From Blasia pusilla (taxonomy: Eukaryota > Marchantiophyta > Marchantiopsida > Blasiales), in assembly GCA_050084515.1 (NCBI GenBank), contig CM114272.1:35774001-35838000 (forward strand): a stretch of 64,000 nucleotides of DNA, read 5' to 3'. Numbering within the stretch: the first letter of the stretch is position 1; the number at the start of each line of letters is the position of its first letter. This document shows positions 24,340 to 34,640 of this stretch, piece by piece. The position numbers were made by a program, and so were the translations under genes. Below the pieces are notes generated by a model. That model did no database searches, was not told the origin of the DNA, and saw only the letters and a program-made list of their open reading frames with translations.

Positions 24340-24870
24340 ATCAAGAGAAGAGAAGAGAAGAGAAGAGAAACACCAACCTGATAAACTCGGAAAAAACAAG
24401 GCGATTGGTGGCAGGCCGAAAGCGCTCGAGGAAATTTGTGGCAGCCGAAAGCCCTCAAGGCGATTTGTGGCAGGCTGGAAGAGAAGAATGACAAGAACAG
24501 CAGCTGCAACGATTCAGGGGCTTTCCGATGTCAATGTTGGTGGTGCTCGGGCCCAGAGATTCGATTGAATGACAGATCGACTGATCAAGAGAAGAGAAGA
24601 GAAGAGAAACACCAACCTGATAAGCCCGGAAAAAACAAGGCGATTTGTGGCAAGCCGAAAGCCCTCAAGGCGATTGCTGCAAGGCCGAAAGCCCTCAAGG
24701 CGATTTGTGTCAGAAAAAAAGTTCTCAAGGCGATTAGTGGCAGAAAGAAAGCTCTCAAGGCGATTTGTGGCAGGCCGAAAGCCCTCAAGGCGACTTGTGG
24801 CTAACCGAAAGCCCTCAAGGCGACTTGTGCGGCGGATTTGCGGATTTGTGGCAGGCCAAAATGAAGCCCT
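24340..24870. repeat. subterminal repeat blocks 2 and 3 with a 30-bp minisatellite
   Basis: Block 2 (about 24340-24590) and block 3 (from about 24590) repeat the order seen at 22437. Block 3 expands into about seven tandem 30-base units around 'gcgatttgtggcaggccgaa' (24650-24840). Because 30 is a multiple of 3, the array stays open in several frames and yields 10-residue repeat translations (RRFVAGRKPS on plus), which I treat as artefacts. Confidence 0.85.
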
Positions 24871-25019
24871 CAAGTCGATCGTTGAGACCAATCCATCGAC
24901 GCCTCAAGTTGGATCGAAAAAACTGATAGCGCACACAGCAGACCGAAAAGACGCAGCAGACCGAAAAAACGCAGGTTGAGGGTTTAGCATTCGGAGGTGA
25001 GGGTTTCGGGTTTCTTCGG

Positions 25020-25130
25020 AGGTGAGGGTTCCGTCCGCTCCGCCCCGCCGTCCGTCCGTCCATCCGTCTCTCCATCCGTCAGTCCGTCCGTCCGTCTGTC
25101 CAGCGGTCCGTCCATCCGTCCGCTCGACCG
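25020..25130. repeat. right subterminal minisatellite (CCGTCCAT-like)
   Basis: Array of ccgtcc/atccgt units, the inverted counterpart of the array at 11868-11980. It directly abuts the right inverted repeat. Confidence 0.88.
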
Positions 25131-25257
25131 ATCCGCTGTCCGTTGCCGGTATTACCGACCCTAATCCCGTGCCGAACCGCCTGCGCCTAAGGCCTAATCT
25201 ACACGGCCTTAAACGCATGGCCGCGGCTATCTATGGTTTTCGCTCAAATTAGAGGCC
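25131..25257 (-). repeat. right terminal inverted repeat of the MULE
   Basis: Inverse copy of 11735-11858, ending outwards in AGAGGCC at 25251-25257. Immediately outside is gtagcaccc, which does not match the 9 bases outside the left end. Confidence 0.85.
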
Positions 25258-26674
25258 GTAGCACCCGACGTCACATCCATAAAAAATTTATGGATTTACG
25301 GCTGGTTGAATGCGGGGAGTCGGAAGAGGTGGACGTGCACCTCTAACGAACGGATGTCCAATCCCTCTTCCCGTCTATGTAGGTCTTGCAATGTGCTCTT
25401 CTTTCCAAACTTGATATACTTGTGTTACGTTAAATTTTGGCTTAGTGATCTTAGCTGGTATTACTAGTACTTTAAGCAATGCACTAGTTTGGACGGGGGA
25501 GGATGCATTGATGGAGAGAACCTATCCCATATGGTGAAAGAGAAGGGAGTGATGAAGGTAGAGAGCCCTAGGGAGATATGAGGCAAAGGGATGAACAAAT
25601 TCCACCCTCCTCCACCTCTCCCCGTTCATTTCCTATCAAAAGGGAAGCATGCACCCCTTTTGCTCTATCTTTATCTCTCTAAGAGGAAGGGAGCCAATAC
25701 ATGTAGGGATGGAGGTAAGGGGAAGGGGAAGGGGAAGGCGAAGCAAAGTATCCATCCTTACCCTATGTTTCCTCCTAATTCCTTTCCTTCCTTCCTCCCC
25801 TCTCACCCCTTCCATCAGTTCCCTCTTCTCTATGGATATGGTTGTAAAGGTTGCAGAATTCAGTGCGGTCTTGAGTGATCACGATTCCCAACGTCAGTTT
25901 CAAATTCTTGCGAGATCCTCAACACTCCAAGACTTTAGCTCACTATAATTCAGAAAGCCCATGGTCGGAAACCAGAGGCGGAATACACCAAATTCACCTA
26001 AGAATGAGAAGTCATGACAATCTGGTGGTATGGGAATGGCACCCTCAAGATCCAAGGAGTCCCTATTATGTGGTGTTCCCGGAGTCTAGTTAGACATGCA
26101 AGAGCAAAGCAAAGGAAAGATGAACCTCAATAAATATGCATGATGGAAAACCTATCCGAAAAATAAAAAAGTAGGGACTCAAAGAGTATCCGAGTATCAA
26201 AAACCCGAATAGCCCAACAAATGAAATAACGGGACTTTGCCCCGTAAATGTTGCGTTGGCCTGAAGGTGTTGAAGGTTCCTGTGACGTGTACAGATCGGA
26301 TTCTAAGATGCACCAGTTCCTGTCCCGCTTCCTCTCGACGAAGGAATTTTCAAAAGCGGAACAGATCGCTCCAAAAGCGGACAGAGAATCTGCCGAAGTG
26401 ATCCAGTGGCCGCCTGAGTTCTCGGACGGTTGACATCTGCCATCGCGTAATCGAATGGCCGTCTTCCTCCGCCCTCCATCCCCGCGGAGCTCCTGTTTGC
26501 TTCCCGATCGAAGGGACACGTTCCGAGGTCGCGCCATGTTCTCTCCGCAGTGCGTACCGTCGCGGATCGGACCCCGAGATCGGATTGCAGTCGGCTGTCA
26601 TGATCGATCACATCGGGCGGCGCGACTTTGCTTCTTGCAGCGGAGAAGACAGACATCATCTTGTGACCGAGAGA
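25258..26674. other. flank with a GC-rich island, no assignable gene
   Basis: Pyrimidine/purine-rich DNA with a (GGGGAA)3 run at 25719-25736 that could form a G-quadruplex. From about 26240 to 26660 a GC-richer island has open frames on both strands (minus 26537-26127, 26719-26303; plus 26455-26691). None has a recognisable domain. Confidence 0.4.
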
Positions 26675-26748
26675 GCAGTGCTTCAATGTAGGACATTCAA
26701 GGTAGATTTCAAGGTGCATTCCTTGGACGTCCTACATTGAAGCACTGC
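26675..26748. ncRNA. candidate microRNA-like hairpin precursor
   Basis: Perfect 20-bp arms at 26675-26694 and 26729-26748 are separated by 34 bases. After a small internal bulge the stem extends by about 7 pairs (ttcaagg against ccttgga, one G-U), leaving a loop of about 16. The ~74-nt foldback has the dimensions of a plant pri-miRNA with an almost perfect 21-nt duplex. Overlapping it, the loop-side 'aggtagatttcaaggt' is also complementary to sequence just after the right arm. No known miRNA sequence is recognised; a chance foldback repeat is the alternative. Confidence 0.35.
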
Positions 26749-27125
26749 ACCTTGGTATCTACCTCTCGTGTGAGCTTTAATTCACTTATGGGGCTGGGCT
26801 GGATTGCGAAGGATTTTGTTCCGCTTCAATTGCTGCCACACCAGTTTGCGGAGGAACGAAGGGCTTGCGACCCATGCAAGCATTTCTTTAGTCCAGAACG
26901 TTTGGGCACAGAATTGGCCCAACGTCCTCTCGACCTGCATTTAACTGGAAGTAATTACCTGAGAGTTCTATGGATTTCTTTTAACTCCGTATAGGACATT
27001 GGGATAATCGTCACCGCGACCTCAGGCGTGTCCATGGGATCAGCCCCTAAAAGAAACACAGACCAAACCAGACTGAAGGAGAGAAGGTTGCAATTGTCTT
27101 TTGGTGACTATGGGACTTTTATTCA
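26749..27125. other. 3' flank of the Peter Pan-like gene
   Basis: No gene assigned. A plus frame at 26737-26994 has no recognisable domain. This is probably the 3' region of the minus-strand gene ending at 27126. Confidence 0.4.
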
Positions 27126-30100
27126 TCAATGGTCTCTCTTATATCTCTGTTGCTTCCTCGCAGGTGCTACAGAGCTTCCTCGTTTCTTGAACCTGTCCTG
27201 CCCCCTTCTATCATCCCCCTTAGATTCATTCCTAGGTCTCTTCTTGTACCTGTCCTTGTCCTGACCTAGTTTATTATCGCCATTTGATTCATTCCTGGGT
27301 CTCTTCTTATACCTTTCTTTGTCCTGGCCTTTCTTGCCATCGCCTGTTTGCTCGTACTTGTCTACTCTCTGATGCTTGCTGACCTCCCTGCCCTCCAAAC
27401 TTCGTTTCCTTCCGCCGAAAAACTTTCCTCCACGGCCCTGAGGCCTGTTTGCATTCCATCTTCGTGCTCCACTCAAAAACGCTGTGAAAAGTCAGACCCA
27501 CACAAATTAGATGATGCGACAAAATCAGTATAAGTCATCATCCCTGTCCAGTAGCTACTGTGAGATGGACCTCCAGTAGTATTCGCAACTATACATCACA
27601 GTGTCGATGGTGATGAATCCTACTCAATATCAATGTGGGTGTGACGCTCATGATTTAGACCCAAGAGAACATATCTAGACTAACAGCTAATCTCGTAAGA
27701 AATGGGGTCAGAAATGGGGTCGATAAATGCTTCCTCAAGATGTAGGAAACAAAACTCAAAACCAGGACAACCTCTGACAGGAAATTTGACCAAATGCATT
27801 CACTAGGTTCACTTGTAGGAGAATTAACATGGATCCCTACTCAGTCCTTACCCAAGCCTCTGGCAGATATCAGCTCGCAATCCAAACGACGTCATCATGT
27901 ATGGCACCAACCTAGAACGTCCAGACCCTATTTTAATTCTACCCGAAAACAATTTGGAGGAGACTTTCAAGACAAAAATTAGAAGGGAGACGTAAGAGTG
28001 AAAGACCCATTCCTAAATACCTGTACTGACCAGAAGATCTGAGCATATTGCACATTTCAGGTGCCCACAATCAACTATCACAGAAAGAATTGTCCACACA
28101 ATCAGAGTAGAATACATACCCTCATCAGGTTCTTCACCAACATCCTTTCTATACCACTCAGCATCATCATCTTCCTTATCTTCCTCCTTCTCAAGAGTAG
28201 GATTGTCACTCTCTTCGCTATCTGATGTTCGGTTAGCTGGCACATTTGAATCCACTGGTACTCCCCTCTTCTTCCGACTTTTCTTCTCAAGTCTGTAGGG
28301 CACAGACAAACACTTATCACATCACCAAATTTACATTACACTAAAACAACAACGTCTCACTCCATCGTGCTGACCAACTTGGAAATCCACAGCAGCAGTG
28401 GTGGAACACTTACTCCTTCCTCTTGACATTTGCCTCTTGCTGGGCTTTGCGTTGTTTGCGTAAAGCCTCTCGCTTTTCTACAAGTGCTCTGAGTGCAGCA
28501 ATCTCCTCCGGGCTTTTCTTCACTGCATACATGATGGACCAATAGGGGTATATCAATAGGCATATGTCAAAAACACAGCATTCTTCAACTGGCGGTACTA
28601 GACAACAGTCGAGGGCAAAAAACTACCTCAAAGCATTTGATAAAATTCAAACCCGTCCTAATCATGTGACCAGAACAATACCATATTCATGGAACATAAC
28701 AGCTCCAGAGCAGAGGCCCTCTTCTACTTTGACCAGTTGAAGTCTCATTCGTGGACCCACTTCATGCAGCTTCACAGCACTCTGTTGAGAAGCATGGTTT
28801 CCCTTTCCAAACTCATCTGCTAGTTCAACTTTGGAGGCTTCATCTTCCACTTCACTCTCAGAACCATACCCAGACCTTCATCCAAGACAACTGTTCGGTT
28901 AATTGGACCATATCATCAACGACAATGCAGATTTCTGACAGGTCAACTAGAATTTTATTTCCTTTTATTTTCTAATTCGTGGGGAGCTTTTGGCTTATGC
29001 TGTGGGCAACTTCCACCAGCCACGTCTGAAATCTCCATAAAGAAAAGAAAATCAAGAATGCCTTCATCTATTTAAAGCTCATATTCCATGGCCAAAATTC
29101 ACACAACATTATCTCCCATGAGGATGGTTCCAGAGGAGAACACTGTCACTTCCTCGGGGCAAGCAACCAGTGCAAGAAAACACTTTGTTGGATCTTTAAG
29201 AACTTACTCCATGGCATGACCACATTAGACAAAACAGTACCTTGAATAGGGGACACCAAGTACCTGCTCTGAGAACCGACTCACAGGAACCTACCAGCAT
29301 CCAGATATCTGCAGCATGAAGCAACTAACACGCAAACGAGTACTACATGCATATGAAGTGACTCTAGTGGCAGAGATGGCAGACAGAAGAAGGATGAATG
29401 CATTGGATCCTTACTTGGTCACAAATTCGCTCACATCACCTAGACCACTAAGATCAGGCATCTTCTTTCTCTGGACCAGCTTGCGTATGCTTCGAGTGAC
29501 ACCAACTGGCTGAGCGGAAATAGAGTAGTGTCGGAAATCAATGCATTTTGTCTTTTTATCATAATTCAGGAGTAACACCCTTTGGCAGGACCCCAACTTG
29601 ACCTGGAAAGAAAATAAAATTTAGTTACCTGCAAGACCTATCTTAGTTCTACAGAACTCAACATGGTCAGCTCTCCATAGGACTTCATGAACAATGTCTG
29701 GAATCTAAATCGGTCCAGAATGATGACTGTCCGCGACATCATTTCTCAGTACGGACTACAAGATGATTGTGCGCTCAGAATAAAAACGCGTACATATGTT
29801 CATCTGCCCGCAAGTTGGGAGCATCACTGATCAACCAAGAATCAACTACAAAACCCTTCCATTTTCACGCGCTGGCATAACAGAAGGGTGACTTTGGGTT
29901 CATCATCAAATGACGGGGGCATACCGTATGCACATTGATAACAGGAAACATGTTCTGAAACATGATTTGAATGAGTTTCAAGTGCTCTTCGGCAGTCCCA
30001 AATCCATTCAAAACAACCTGTGATCATGAAGCTGATATTGTTAGTGCGAGGAAACATTCCTTCTTTCAAGGGATCCAAAATTTACTCCCAAAAAATACAA

Positions 30101-33100
30101 ATGAAACCACTCTCTCTCTCTCTCATCCCAGTCTCGAGCACCGTCCAACCAGGGCGTGGGTTGGTCGCAAGGCTACAACAGGCACTACTTAATGAGTACA
30201 GTCTCTAACAAGAGAGAATCTCAACCACCATCCAAGCAGGGCACAGGGTCTATGGTCGCAAGGCTACGACAGGCACTACTTAATGAGTACAGTCTCTCTC
30301 TCACGAGCAAGAATCTGCCGTCAAGACCTTTGGGTTCAAAAAAACAACTGCAGACATGGTGCTGGCAAGGTGGGAGCATGGAGTGACAGATGCCGCCAAG
30401 ATTGCTGTCGGCAGGAAATTGATAATATGCGGCAGAACCATCGAATGGTGGTCCTTGGAACTCAAGGCAGCCATTGCCAAACGAAGGGAAGCGTATGTAG
30501 CATGTGCCAAGGCCAAGGACGATGCATCCTTGTGGGCAGAATATGTGGCCCTGCGTGAGGAAACCCGTCTTCTCGTGCGCATGCACAAGAAGAAATTGAA
30601 CCAAGCGACCTACTCATCCATCAATGAGAATTTCACTGAGAATCAGAAAAAGTTCTGGATGCAAGTGCAGAAATTGAGCAAGGCCAGGGACAAAAACGGT
30701 GTTAAGGCCCTGAAGAGAAAAGATGGTGGAATGGTGACCACTGCTAAACAGATCCAACATGTGTTGGAAGACCATTGCAAAGAGTCCGGCAGGAAGCCCC
30801 CTTGGACATCCCTTGAAGAGCAGAACTTCGAGAGGGTGGTGGAGGATTTTGTTGAGCTACAACAGGAGAAGGTAGATGATGAGGTTGAGCTGGGCAACCC
30901 ATATAACGATTGGTTCTCCCTGGCTGAGGTGGGAGCAGTGATGAAAGAACTTGTGAACCACAAAGCAGGCAGTGGTGATGATGAAGTATGGCGTCGCTGC
31001 TATGGCTCGTTCTCTAGTGAGTCTCTTCAACCTGGTCTGGCGGGCAGAAGTCATTCCACAAAGGTGGCGGGTAGGAGTCATCGAGAACCTCTTCAAGAAG
31101 GGTGAGCGAGAAGACCCTCGAAACTGCAGGGGTGTTAAACTGCTGAGTGTAGTCGAGAAGCTCCTCTGCTGTATACTCAACAAAAGGATCTGTGTACCTG
31201 GAGGAGAGTTCTGTCATCAAGGAAGGCCAGGCTGGCTTCCAGCAAGCCCGAGGATGCATGGACCACATCTTCACATTCAGTCAGATTATCCAGGGTAGGA
31301 AAAAAGAGGGGAAACCCACCTATTGCTTCTTCTTGGACCTCAAGAAGGCATATGACACTGTATGGCGTGACAAGCTATCTTATAGCTTGTGGAAGGCAGG
31401 GCTCAGAGGGAAAATGTGGAGGGTGGTGGAGAAGATGTACCAGAAACACAATGAGTAGAGTTCTGATGAATGGCCAAAAGAGTGGGACATTTGACATCAA
31501 GCAAGGAGTGGCTCAAGGATGCCCACTCTCCCCCACCCTCTTCAACATTTTCGTGAATTCCCTATTGGAAGAAATAAAGGGCAGAGGACTAGGCATCCGG
31601 GTGGGCAACAGCTCTGTCGTTGCCCTCATGTTCGCTGATGACTTTGGTGGCCTAGAGGAAACAAGAGAGAAACTCCAGGAGATGATCTCCCTGACCAAAA
31701 TCTGGTGTGACATGTGGGGCATGGAGGCAAGTGTACTGGAGTGTGGTGTGGCGATCTTCAATGGCAAGGAGGAGGGCCAAGACCAACAGTGGTATTGGGG
31801 CGAACAAGAGATCCCCCTGTGTGCCCACATACACCTATCTGGGCATAGAATTCTCAGAAGACTGCATGTGGGATGCCCACATTAAGAAAACTACTGAGAA
31901 AGGCCACAAGATGGTGAACAGTCTGTCAAGATTCCTACAATGCCAGGACATCACATCAGAAGTAAAGCGCTCTGTCATTTTGCATACCATTCGTCCCTCG
32001 CTGGAATATGGGGCAGCAGTGAGGGATGCCAACACCAAACAAAGGGACAGGCTTGAAGCTGTGCAGCTGAAGGCGTTTCGGGGTATGATGTCAGCTTCCT
32101 CACAAACAGCCAGAGTTGGTGTGAAATCAGAACTTGGAGTGGAACCCTTGGAGGATAGACAAGACATCGCCAAGTTGAAATGGCGGAGGAAGTTAGAGAC
32201 AATTTACTCCCATCGCTATCCTAAAGAGTTGATGAGGAAAACTTGGACCCAAAGAAGACTTGTAAAGCAGACCAAATCTTGGATGAAAAGGGTTCAAGAC
32301 ATTGTGCAAGCAACCAAGCTCCCAGCAGGGCCTGAACTGTGGGAGCAAGATGAGAAAGCATTTGTGGATACCATAACCAAAGCAGTGGGCAAACGCTCAC
32401 AGCAGAACAGCACAGAGGAAGCCATGAAAATGTCTGACCTCTCGATCTTGACGGTAAATCCTGAGAAGGCAGAACTGAAGAACTATTTGAGGGGAACCCC
32501 TTACTTGGGGACCCGGCTCAAGTTCAAGTTTAGGACGGGGGCAATCCCCTTAAACCATAAGAAAAGCGGGATGGGAACACAACTAAACTCTTGCCCCTTG
32601 TGTGACCATGGGAATGAAACCTCTAGTCATTACTTGGTCTCCTGCGCAAAATTCACAACACACAGAACACCAGCATATGTCGATGTTGCTAAGCTGGTAA
32701 CACCAGAATTATTCAACACATTCAGTAGCCTTGATTCATTGCCCAAAGCTGCTGCACTGGTAATTACTGTCTATTGGGGATCCCAAACAGGTAAAGTAGA
32801 TGGTGTGGTGAAGGGTTTCTTGGTTGACACTTGGAAGCTCCGCACGAACAGCATTCACACTATATGAGAGTGTCTCCCTCCTATCATATGGTACATTCTT
32901 CACTTCTTCCTCTCTCTACACCCATCCCAGTCTCAAGCACCGTCCAACCAGGGCGCGGGGTCTATGGTCGTAAGGCTACGACAGGCACTACTTAATGAGT
33001 ACAGTCTCTCTGAAAAACATGGTTGCAATTTGAGGCTTACCAACGGGGGAGTTTTATAAATGGCAGGGGGGGCACGAGGCCTAATCTGTGCCCGAGCAAT

Positions 33101-33863
33101 ATCCGCCGCCAAGGAGTAAGAGTGAATCTTGAAAGTGAGCGTGGGGCCATGGGGACTCTTGCCAATCCTTAGGTAAGGTGCCGTTTTCGTAGTAGACAGC
33201 ATCAGAAAGTGACTCACTCCAAGAGGCCCTGCTACGTGCACGAAGTCTTTTAACTTGTTCCGACTAGATTGCTGGGAACATGAAAACGACAACGTCTTCA
33301 GAATCCGTGCCAAAGTCAGAAGCAACCCTATACAGATTCAAAGAAATCGAACCAGAAACATCTACAAAAATAAACTGCGAAGTAACGAGCTCTGAGATGG
33401 AAATTGCAGCCTGCCTTAAGCCTCGATGCAGTGTGCGGCATCATAACTTGGCGCAAATCATGCTGAAGATCACGTAGCAGTAGTGGCAGCTTTCCACGGG
33501 CAAGGACAAAACTCTTGGGAACTTTCTCACCACCTGCCTCACCGTCGGCCTGGCCAACAACATGTGTGCGCTTCTTTCTCTGGAAAGACAAATCACAACA
33601 ATCATTTCAGCCATAAATCTTTTGCCAGGGCGGCGCTTGACGTCCAGGGAGCCCTCCATCCAGTGGATGAACGCAAACCTGCCGGCTTCAATTGGAATGG
33701 ACATCGGATTGTAGCAATTCCTTACGTTCTAGTGAATTCTCAGATCATCGATCTGAAAGAAGCAAGTACGAAAGAGAGAAAGCTACCGTCTCAGCTTGTT
33801 GGAGAAATTCCTCTAAAACTAGAAAGAAGGAAAAGTCACACATACCCTTCTGGTGCGAGCCAT
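27126..33863 (-). CDS. PPAN: Peter Pan/SSF1-like Brix-domain ribosome biogenesis protein, 9 exons
   Basis: Exons: 33863-33846, 33579-33415, 33271-33041, 30017-29925, 29602-29415, 28875-28682, 28522-28414, 28292-28120 and 27481-27126; all phases agree and give 508 aa. The start reads MARTRR then RKKRTHVVGQ. The Brix domain spans about 29-297: 'VPKSFVLARGKLP', 'LKDFVHVAGPLGVSHFLML', 'APYLRIGKSPHGPTLTFKIH', 'CIDFRHYSISAQPVGVTRSI' and 'LVKVEEGLCSGAVMFHEY' are diagnostic of the PPAN/SSF family, which acts in nucleolar 60S subunit assembly. The C-terminal third is acidic then very basic (Lys/Arg/Asp repeats around 'RYKKRPRNES'), longer than in Arabidopsis. Intron 2 begins GC (CTTAAG|GCAGGC) and ends CAG; the others are GT-AG. 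Intron 3 (33040-30018) is swollen by LINE insertions in the opposite orientation. Probably functional and constitutively expressed. Confidence 0.92.
30107..30302 (+). repeat. two LINE-tail copies in tandem, in intron 3 of PPAN
   Basis: After a (CT)n run at 30110-30122, copy A (about 30126-30206) and copy B (about 30226-30302) each end 'ggcactacttaatgagtaca' plus CT repeats. Copy A has the fuller 5' part 'gagcaccgtccaaccagggc'. They match the 3' end of the LINE that follows (32925-33011), so they are earlier, extremely 5'-truncated insertions. Confidence 0.85.
30306..33011 (+). mobile_element. 5'-truncated LINE with broken RT open frame
   Basis: Coding pieces in frames that each shift by +1: 30356-about 30980, 30972-about 31190, 31192-31458, about 31445-31810 and 31810-32867. 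Together they show reverse transcriptase motifs: 'QAGFQQARGCMDHIF', 'YCFFLDLKKAYDTVWRD', 'GVAQGCPLSPTLFNIFVNSL' and the catalytic 'ALMFADDF'. The C-terminus has 'CPLCDHGNETSSHYLVSC', a cysteine/histidine knuckle. No endonuclease precedes the RT, so the copy is 5'-truncated. The 3' part ends with the ~80-bp tail (32925-33011) and CT repeats. It lies antisense within intron 3 of the Peter Pan gene. The clade is unresolved. Not capable of movement as it stands. Confidence 0.85.
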
Positions 33864-34640
33864 AGCTCTGGTCTCGCTGGACTAAAAGCGTCAAGTCTTG
33901 AGCAAACGCAACCTAATCAATTTGCAACCCAGCACTGAGTTTGATCCACCAAGAGCTCGCATTCTCCAGCAAATGCAACCACATCCGCTCGCGGCCCTTC
34001 CCTGCACTCGATCCACCGATAATTCGAACGAAAGCTCCAAGAATTTCTCCGGAAGTTTAGGTTTGTGTCTTCCTGTGTGCCACGACCTAATTGCTAGGGT
34101 TTCCAAATCATTTCTCCAAAACCCTCCCAAGGGTTTATTGAGGTTTAGGTGCCAAAGAAGATAAGTCTCCATGCCTAAGGTCATGGTGGGTGATTCATAC
34201 GGATTACTATATGTCATGCCTGACATATAGTAATCCGTAACTTGTGAATAACACTTGGTAAGACGACCCTAAATATACCCATGCCATATGCAATTAGAAA
34301 CAATTATATATCCACTTTATTATAAAAGAAATCTCATATGAGGACAAAGAAAGGTTATAACAACTCAAAAGAGGAGTCAAAAAATGCATACAAGAATGCA
34401 AAAAGAAAATGGCAACAAGCCAATGCAAACACCGGCTCAACGAGCTACACGATTGATAGTCTGAAACAAGTCTGACAAGAACACGAGTGGTTGGTCAGAC
34501 GTGAATGGATGATGAGGCGAGCGACCCCCAACCACCTCCGCACGACGTATCAATGCCAAGGCTTGTGCACGTTATAAGGCCACTGAGATGCATTGCCGAA
34601 TATAAGTAGTAACTACCGAGAGAGAAGGACTACGGGAAGG
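33864..34640. other. 5' flank of PPAN and intergenic DNA
   Basis: Upstream of the Peter Pan gene; no TATA box I would assert, as is usual for housekeeping genes. Contains the perfect foldback at 34199-34238 and AT-rich DNA up to the 3' end of the next retroelement. Confidence 0.4.
34199..34238. repeat. perfect 18-bp inverted repeat, 4-base loop
   Basis: Arms 34199-34216 and 34221-34238 are exact reverse complements around TGCC. Located about 340 bp upstream of the Peter Pan start codon. In DNA this could extrude a cruciform; in RNA it is a stable hairpin. Confidence 0.95.

Larger units (their letters stand above)
11735..25257. mobile_element. 13.5-kb MULE-type DNA transposon with inverted ends
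   Basis: The sequence at 11735-11858 is repeated in inverse orientation at 25131-25257 with few differences, both starting GGCCTCT at the outer edge. Just inside each end is a minisatellite of GGACGGAT-like units. Between the ends lie a MULE transposase gene (plus strand, 13026-16079) and a convergent multi-exon gene (minus, 20286-17941), plus several internal repeats. Long terminal inverted repeats plus a MULE transposase define Mutator-like elements, and the convergent two-gene layout recalls maize MuDR. No matching 9-bp target duplication is visible: the 9 bases outside the left end are ctttattag and outside the right end gtagcaccc. So the exact ends are uncertain, or the duplication has decayed. 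Confidence 0.72.

Noticed and set aside
24436-24979. Plus and minus frames with 10-residue repeats (RRFVAGRKPS, KALKAICGRP)
   Set aside because: A 30-bp minisatellite is open in several frames at once; this is a property of unit length and not evidence of a gene.
11726-25266. 9-bp target duplication for the MULE
   Set aside because: The bases outside the two ends do not match, so I do not claim one.
25591-25948. Proline/serine frames of 95-99 codons
   Set aside because: Composition follows the purine/pyrimidine-rich DNA; no domain and no splice context.
30107-30302. tRNA-derived SINE origin for the tail repeat
   Set aside because: No convincing A-box or B-box, and the same tail forms the 3' end of the LINE, so it is better explained as truncated LINE ends.
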